34,727 nucleotides of DNA from Chitinophagaceae bacterium (GTDB lineage Bacteria > Bacteroidota > Bacteroidia > Chitinophagales > Chitinophagaceae): positions 1-34,727 of the forward strand of contig JALHRP010000043.1 in assembly GCA_022841365.1 (NCBI GenBank). The letters run 5' to 3'. Each line of letters begins with the position of its first letter. The first letter of the stretch is position 1. Positions 30,401-34,727 of the stretch are shown here, one piece after another. The position numbers and the translations under genes are program-made. The notes under the pieces are model-generated. The model worked only from the letters and a program-made list of their open reading frames with translations, searched no databases and was not told where the DNA came from.

Positions 30401-31030
30401 TTAATTTTTATAAAAAAGGATACCTGCTATCAGCACAATGCCAAACACAATTAAAATGATGCCCGAAAATTTGTTGATGATGTTGATGGTTTTTAAGGTG
30501 AGCTTTTTACGTAAACGGTTAGCCAGAAAAACTTTCAGCAGGTCTGCTATTAAAACGATAGACAAACAGGAGGCAAAAATGGCAATGCGTTCGTTTACTG
30601 GTGTTGTAATAAAAGCAGTGGCCCAGGTAAACCAGAAAGCTATCACACCGGGATTGAGTGTGTTTACAAAGTAACCGGCAAAGAATATACGGACATAGTC
30701 GCCTGCTTTGCGTTTCATTTGAATGCCGTCGCCCACTTCATCAACCGTTAATTTTTTAAAGAAAAGAAAATACACGCCAATTCCAATTAAAAGTAAACTG
30801 CCGCCGGTGCCAATAATTTTTTCAAAACGCAGCAAGCGGTTAAAGAGTTCTGTAAACACATTGCTTACAAGTACAAGTGTAAGGTCACTTGCTGATACGC
30901 CGGCTACAAAACTCAACCCGCCTTTGTATCCGTTACTGATGCTCTGTTTAATGATAGAAAAAATGACCGGCCCCATACTGATGGCCAGTAATAAACCCAA
31001 TGCCAAACCTTTAATGATTGCTTCGGTCAT
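30401..31030 (-). CDS. LysE/RhtB-family exporter
   Basis: A 209-residue inner-membrane exporter with six predicted helices. The family signature is the first helix, GLALGLLLAISMGPVIFSIIKQSISNGYKGGLSFVAGVSASD, with the conserved G-x-x-x-x-GP-x-x-x-x-I pattern and Asp in helix 2. Residues FAGYFVNTLNPGVIAFWFTW carry the conserved NPG of helix 4. Substrates in the family are amino acids or similar small molecules; this one is not specified. ATG 31030 (MTEAIIKG) is chosen over a GTG at 31054. The stop codon overlaps a 16-base palindrome. Confidence 0.9.
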   Translation of the reverse strand: MTEAIIKGLALGLLLAISMGPVIFSIIKQSISNGYKGGLSFVAGVSASDLTLVLVSNVFTELFNRLLRFEKIIGTGGSLLLIGIGVYFLFFKKLTVDEVGDGIQMKRKAGDYVRIFFAGYFVNTLNPGVIAFWFTWATAFITTPVNERIAIFASCLSIVLIADLLKVFLANRLRKKLTLKTINIINKFSGIILIVFGIVLIAGILFYKN

Positions 31031-31124
31031 GAATGAAAGTAAAATAAAGATCACACACGAATTACACGAATGAAAACGAATTGTTGCGTATCCGTTCAGG
31101 TCAGCGTTCTACGTGAATTAAATT

Positions 31125-32651
31125 TTATAAAGTACCCGTCTCAAGAAATGTTTTCCAGTCGGCCAGCATTTTTCCCTTTAACACACGGGGAAATTTATGT
31201 TGTGCACCAATTTTTCCTTTGAGCTTCATAAACTTCATAAAGCTGGATTCGGGCAAAATATCAAGATACACATCTCTTAATGCGCTGCCACGCTCCACCG
31301 CATAGTCATCATTGATTTCTTTTAAAGTAAGATCAATTTTATTCCGCAACTCTTCACTGTTTACACGGTCATCACAGGCAACATACCAATGGTGTGCAAA
31401 GAAATTTCCGTGCGGTTCGCCCACCACCGTGTATTCAGGAATGGAAATATTTAAGTCCTCACTTACGGTTTGTATAGCCTTGTTCATATTATCAACACTC
31501 AGGTGTTCGCCCACCAGGCTTAAGAAATGTTTGGTGCGTCCTGTAATAACGATCTCGCATTTTTCTTTATTGGTAAAGCGGATTGTGTCTCCAATTAAAT
31601 AGCGCCAGGCTCCTGCACTGGTGCTCAGGAGTAAGGCATAATCTTTTCCTTCTTCTACCTCATGTATCATCAGTGCTTCCGGATTGTCAATGATGTTTCC
31701 ATCAGCATCAAAATTCTTTTCTTCAAATGGTACAAACTCTAAAAAGATATGTTCGTTGGTTACCAGTTTCATGGCAGAAGTATCCTGCCGGTTCTGGTAT
31801 GCAATAAAACCTTCACTTGCAAGATAAGTTTCAATATAAATCAAAGGCTTGCCCAGTAGTTTTTCAAAGCCATGTTTATAAGGTTCAAACGAAACGCCGC
31901 CATGTACAAAGAATGCAAGGTTGGGCCAGATGTCGTGAATGGTTTTTAGCTGGTAACGTTCAATCACCATTTCCATACACATCTGTATCCATGCAGGAAC
32001 ACCCACAACAAAACCAATATCCCAGTTGGGGGCTTCGTTTACAATGTATTCCAGTTTTTTGTTCCAGTCTTTTGTTTTGGCAATCTGTTTTCCCGGTTTG
32101 TATAAAGGCGAAAACCAGAAAGGCATTTTCTTGGCGGTGATGCCACTGAGATCGCCGGCATAATAACCCGGACCTTTCTGCAAATCGGTACTGCCGCCCA
32201 GCATCAACCAACCTTTACTCATGCTGCGAACGGGAAGATGTTCGTACGTACGCAACGAAAGCAACTGCTTGATCATGGCTACCCTGTTGCCACGCATCAG
32301 ATCGTTGGTGATGGGAATATATTTACTGGCAGCTTCGCTGGTGCCTGAGCTTAATGCAAAATATTTAATGGTGCCGGGCCAGCAAACATCAGAAGTACCT
32401 TCCAGTGTTTTATGCCACCATTGCGAATAGATTTTATTATAGTCGTGAACAGGCACCAGTTCCTGGAATTTTTTTTCGGGGTGTTTGCTGTTTAAAATTT
32501 CATCAAAATGATAATGTTGCCCGAACTGTGTATGCGTCGCTTTCTTCAATAACTTTTTAAGCACGTTCACCTGTTGCCTTTTGGGCGAGTTAACGGGTAA
32601 ATTGAGCGCCTTGCTCAGCGACTTTGGAAGTTTAATTTCAATTAATGACAT
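31125..32651 (-). CDS. GH3-family acyl-adenylate ligase (auxin-responsive GH3 homologue)
   Basis: A 508-residue ATP-dependent ligase of the GH3 fold. The adenylation motif is YFALSSGTSEAASKYIPIT near residue 95 (the GH3 SSGTS..G..K signature). Further conserved stretches are FVHGGVSFEPYKHGFEKLL, YIETYLASEGFIAYQ (the family's Y-x-(S)SE motif), ALLLSTSAGAWRYLIGDTIRFT, and ITGRTKHFLSLVGEHLSVDNMNKAIQ of the C-terminal domain. Plant GH3s join amino acids to hormones; bacterial members are mostly uncharacterised, and the acyl and amine substrates here are unknown. It stands between the LysE exporter and the glycosyltransferase on one strand, with short gaps. Confidence 0.92.
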   Translation of the reverse strand: MSLIEIKLPKSLSKALNLPVNSPKRQQVNVLKKLLKKATHTQFGQHYHFDEILNSKHPEKKFQELVPVHDYNKIYSQWWHKTLEGTSDVCWPGTIKYFALSSGTSEAASKYIPITNDLMRGNRVAMIKQLLSLRTYEHLPVRSMSKGWLMLGGSTDLQKGPGYYAGDLSGITAKKMPFWFSPLYKPGKQIAKTKDWNKKLEYIVNEAPNWDIGFVVGVPAWIQMCMEMVIERYQLKTIHDIWPNLAFFVHGGVSFEPYKHGFEKLLGKPLIYIETYLASEGFIAYQNRQDTSAMKLVTNEHIFLEFVPFEEKNFDADGNIIDNPEALMIHEVEEGKDYALLLSTSAGAWRYLIGDTIRFTNKEKCEIVITGRTKHFLSLVGEHLSVDNMNKAIQTVSEDLNISIPEYTVVGEPHGNFFAHHWYVACDDRVNSEELRNKIDLTLKEINDDYAVERGSALRDVYLDILPESSFMKFMKLKGKIGAQHKFPRVLKGKMLADWKTFLETGTL

Positions 32652-32689
32652 GCGTATTGATCAGTAAGAACAAATGTAACAACAATGAC

Positions 32690-34627
32690 TTACGATATGC
32701 CTAATTTTTTATAGCTGGTAAGGATGGTTTGCAGATCATATGCCGGTTTGTATTCTCTTGCATACCACTCATCTGCCAGCAACAGACCTTCTGCGTTTAA
32801 CTGCGTTTGGCGGTGCGGTACACCCGCCGGCCCCAGAACAGAGGGTTTTATCTGCGGAAGGCCAACATGCTCTGCAGAATAACCGATCCATGTTTTTTGA
32901 GCAAGCAACACCTGCAGGCAATGACTTAATAACTTAATCGGATGTTGATTGAATATAAAATGAACAGGGAAAAGAAGCAACAGTGTTGCAGCAATTCCCA
33001 CATCAATCAACCGTTTTATTCGTTGGTTTACAGCTCTGGCCAGCTGATAGGTTTGGCTGTTCAGCACTTCACCTGCTTCGTTTTTTGAATCGCTGCCAAT
33101 AATGCTTGTGCTTGTTGCAGCATGTAACCTCAACTTTATTTCTTTACCTGTTTGCTCATACAAAGAAATGATTTGTGCAAATGGCAATGCCCGGCTTTCG
33201 CAAAGGATCAGTTCTTTAACCGGTGTATTTTGTAACAGCTTGCTGATGTCGTTGATGGTGCCAAGAGAATGTTCTTCGTTGAAGGGACTAACAAAACCCT
33301 GTACTACCTGTTGTTTGCCGGCATCTTTTAAAATCTGATTGATTGTGTGCAGATCCTGCTGAGTTCCTGCAACAATAGAAAAATGATCTGCTTCGTCTGC
33401 TGCTTTTTGCAACACCTCTGTTTTCAACAACAACCATCGCCATACATTTAAAATAAAATAACTGAACACAGAACCTGTAAGTACAATGCCTCTTGAAAAA
33501 CGAAAACGCTCAGGCAACAGTGAATACGCTGCAAGAATAATAAGCATGGAGATAATGGTGGAGCGCCACAGGTTCTTTGCACGAAAATATTTTTCGTATA
33601 AACCTGTGTAGTAACTCACCGTGAGAAACAACAATGTAAAACCTGTAAAGGAAACCAGCAGAAGTTCATTGATATAAACAGTTTCCGGTCGTACATAATG
33701 CACCCATACATATTTTGCTAACCAGAAAGAAAGAAAGATGAGCAATGCATCCAGCACAGGAAGGCCAATACGTTGAATAAAGCGTTTGATGATACTCAGG
33801 AATGCTCTCATCCAGATAGCAGCATTGATCAATGCACTGAATAACCCTGCTTTGGAAGTTGAGTAATGTTTTTGTACAAAGCGGCTCATGGCCACATAAA
33901 ACATCCGCACATAATTCACCGAACTTTTTTTTGTACTCTCACCTTTAAAGTGAAGAATGGAGCGCTCACTGAAATAATAATTTTTATATGCAGCCTGTTG
34001 AATGCGGTAACTCAAATCCACGTCTTCGCCATACATAAAAAAGTTTTCATCAAATCCGCCAATCTTATCCAGCACTTCTTTTTTAATAAACATAAAAGCA
34101 CCTGCCAATACATCTATTTCATGATTCTGTTGTTCATTCAAATAACCCAAATGATAGCGACCAAAGGTTTTTGATTTGGGAAAAAGAAAAGACAGTCCGC
34201 TGAGTTTATAAAAAGAAGTTAATGGCGAAGGGAAAGAACGTTTGCTTTCCGGTAAAAAATTTCCGCTTCCATCGAGCATACGAATACCCAACGCTCCTGC
34301 ATTGGCCCGTTGTTCTAAAAAAGAAATGCATGCAGTGAAACAATCTTCGGGAACAATCGTATCGGGGTTAAGGAATAAAATATAATCGCCGCTTGCCAGT
34401 TGCAACGCCTGGTTACATGCTTTTCCAAAACCGATGTTCTCGCTGTTCCAGATAAAACGGGTGTTGCTGAAACGGGGCTCCAGATAACTGCGGCTGCCAT
34501 CTGCAGATGCATTGTCTACCACAAACACTTCGGCCTGTATACCTGCAATGGCTTTATGAACCGAAAGCAGGCATTGCTCCAGAAAGTATTTCACGTTGTA
34601 ATTAACAATGATAACGGATAACTGCAT
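32690..34627 (-). CDS. Glycosyltransferase family 2 fused to a degenerate membrane sugar-phosphate-transferase-like domain
   Basis: A 645-residue fusion. Residues about 1-270 are a GT2 rhamnosyltransferase-like domain: QLSVIIVNYNVKYFL, VFVVDNASADGS, NIGFGKACNQAL, the DYILFLNPDT metal-binding region and GGFDENFFMYGEDVDLSYRI. From about 290 there are four to five membrane helices and a soluble region, then RIKRLIDVGIAATLLLLFPVHFIF, which resembles the membrane anchor of WbaP/WcaJ-type phosphoglycosyltransferases. The catalytic part after it is short and lacks a visible KFRSM motif. A role in surface polysaccharide synthesis is likely. ATG 34627 is chosen; a TTG at 34672 lies inside the promoter element. 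Confidence 0.88.
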   Translation of the reverse strand: MQLSVIIVNYNVKYFLEQCLLSVHKAIAGIQAEVFVVDNASADGSRSYLEPRFSNTRFIWNSENIGFGKACNQALQLASGDYILFLNPDTIVPEDCFTACISFLEQRANAGALGIRMLDGSGNFLPESKRSFPSPLTSFYKLSGLSFLFPKSKTFGRYHLGYLNEQQNHEIDVLAGAFMFIKKEVLDKIGGFDENFFMYGEDVDLSYRIQQAAYKNYYFSERSILHFKGESTKKSSVNYVRMFYVAMSRFVQKHYSTSKAGLFSALINAAIWMRAFLSIIKRFIQRIGLPVLDALLIFLSFWLAKYVWVHYVRPETVYINELLLVSFTGFTLLFLTVSYYTGLYEKYFRAKNLWRSTIISMLIILAAYSLLPERFRFSRGIVLTGSVFSYFILNVWRWLLLKTEVLQKAADEADHFSIVAGTQQDLHTINQILKDAGKQQVVQGFVSPFNEEHSLGTINDISKLLQNTPVKELILCESRALPFAQIISLYEQTGKEIKLRLHAATSTSIIGSDSKNEAGEVLNSQTYQLARAVNQRIKRLIDVGIAATLLLLFPVHFIFNQHPIKLLSHCLQVLLAQKTWIGYSAEHVGLPQIKPSVLGPAGVPHRQTQLNAEGLLLADEWYAREYKPAYDLQTILTSYKKLGIS

Positions 34628-34668
34628 ACGCCCATTTCCACCTTGTGTGGATTGTTTTTGTTGAAGCT

Positions 34669-34699
34669 GCAAAATAGTCAGCTCTTGCTGTTATTTCAA
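34669..34699 (-). promoter_or_regulatory. Candidate promoter of the glycosyltransferase gene
   Basis: On the minus strand TTG (34699-34697) and TATTTTGC (34676-34669) are 20 bases apart, a good fit to the Bacteroidota -33/-7 arrangement. It would give a leader of roughly 35 bases before ATG 34627 and argues against the upstream TTG start. Confidence 0.5.
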
Positions 34700-34727
34700 C
34701 TTGTTTATTAAGGATTTGGATTTTTCT

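Noticed and set aside
30388-30403. 16-base palindrome TAAACCTGCAGGTTTA at the LysE stop codon
   Set aside because: It has no loop for a stable hairpin and is not followed by a T-run on the LysE strand, so it is not called a terminator; it may be a repeat fragment.
1-34727. tRNA, rRNA or riboswitch genes
   Set aside because: No cloverleaf, rRNA segment or conserved aptamer was recognised in the intergenic gaps by eye; a covariance-model search could not be run.

Overview
The window looks like the chromosome of a Bacteroidota bacterium, most likely of the Chitinophagaceae type. This rests on protein character (GH3-like ligase, tandem TraB/GumN proteins, PnuC with a separate NadR-type kinase, Bacteroidota-style MnmG start) and on TAnnTTTG-type -7 promoter elements, general lack of Shine-Dalgarno sequences and several dispersed intergenic repeats. 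I name no genus. Nearly every gene is ordinary housekeeping or accessory metabolism; no rRNA, tRNA or CRISPR array was seen.

Layout. 1-2.6 kb: an HNH-like protein and mnmG. 2.7-3.8 kb (minus): a small membrane protein and a fatty-acid desaturase. 3.9-7.9 kb: an AT-rich defence island with vsr, two small minus-strand genes (a 53-residue Lys/Ala-rich protein and a DUF6934-like protein), then a tight C-M-R operon (XRE controller, Dcm/EcoRII-type C5 methyltransferase, two-domain endonuclease). The endonuclease joins an EcoRII-N (B3-like) effector domain to an MvaI-like PD-(D/E)XK domain, the Type IIE design known from UbaLAI; CCWGG is the predicted target. A 35-bp C-box-like operator precedes the controller. 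7.9-8.4 kb: no gene, but a decayed copy of the 3' end of the neighbouring ABC transporter gene plus palindromes, probably a scar of rearrangement.

8.4-13.1 kb (minus): ABC exporter, DUF3050 protein, SGNH lipoprotein, CvfB-like S1 protein. 13.3-22 kb (mostly plus): secreted unknown, 53-residue basic protein, UvrD/PcrA helicase carrying an in-frame palindromic repeat insertion, ArsC/Spx-like protein (minus), ECF sigma factor with an overlapping membrane gene, tandem GumN-like proteins with a 50-bp identical 3' tract, and a ModF-like twin ATPase. 22-24.1 kb: esterase, ferritin, Nfu Fe-S scaffold. 24.2-25.7 kb: a RAYT (REP-associated tyrosine transposase) with its own REP hairpins, followed by an AT-rich membrane gene also bracketed by inverted REPs. 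25.7-34.7 kb: cupin, OsmC, saccharopine-dehydrogenase-like enzyme, pnuC plus ribosylnicotinamide-kinase-like gene (NAD salvage), mtgA, a secreted unknown, a LysE exporter, a GH3 ligase, and a GT2-membrane-glycosyltransferase fusion.

Genes that probably work together: C, M, R and Vsr (restriction, self-protection, and repair of T:G mismatches left by deaminated 5-methylcytosine); sigma factor and its overlapping membrane gene; PnuC and the kinase; RAYT and the REPs. The most unusual items are the R-M island with its extra small genes, the RAYT/REP region, and the repeat insertion inside the helicase gene.
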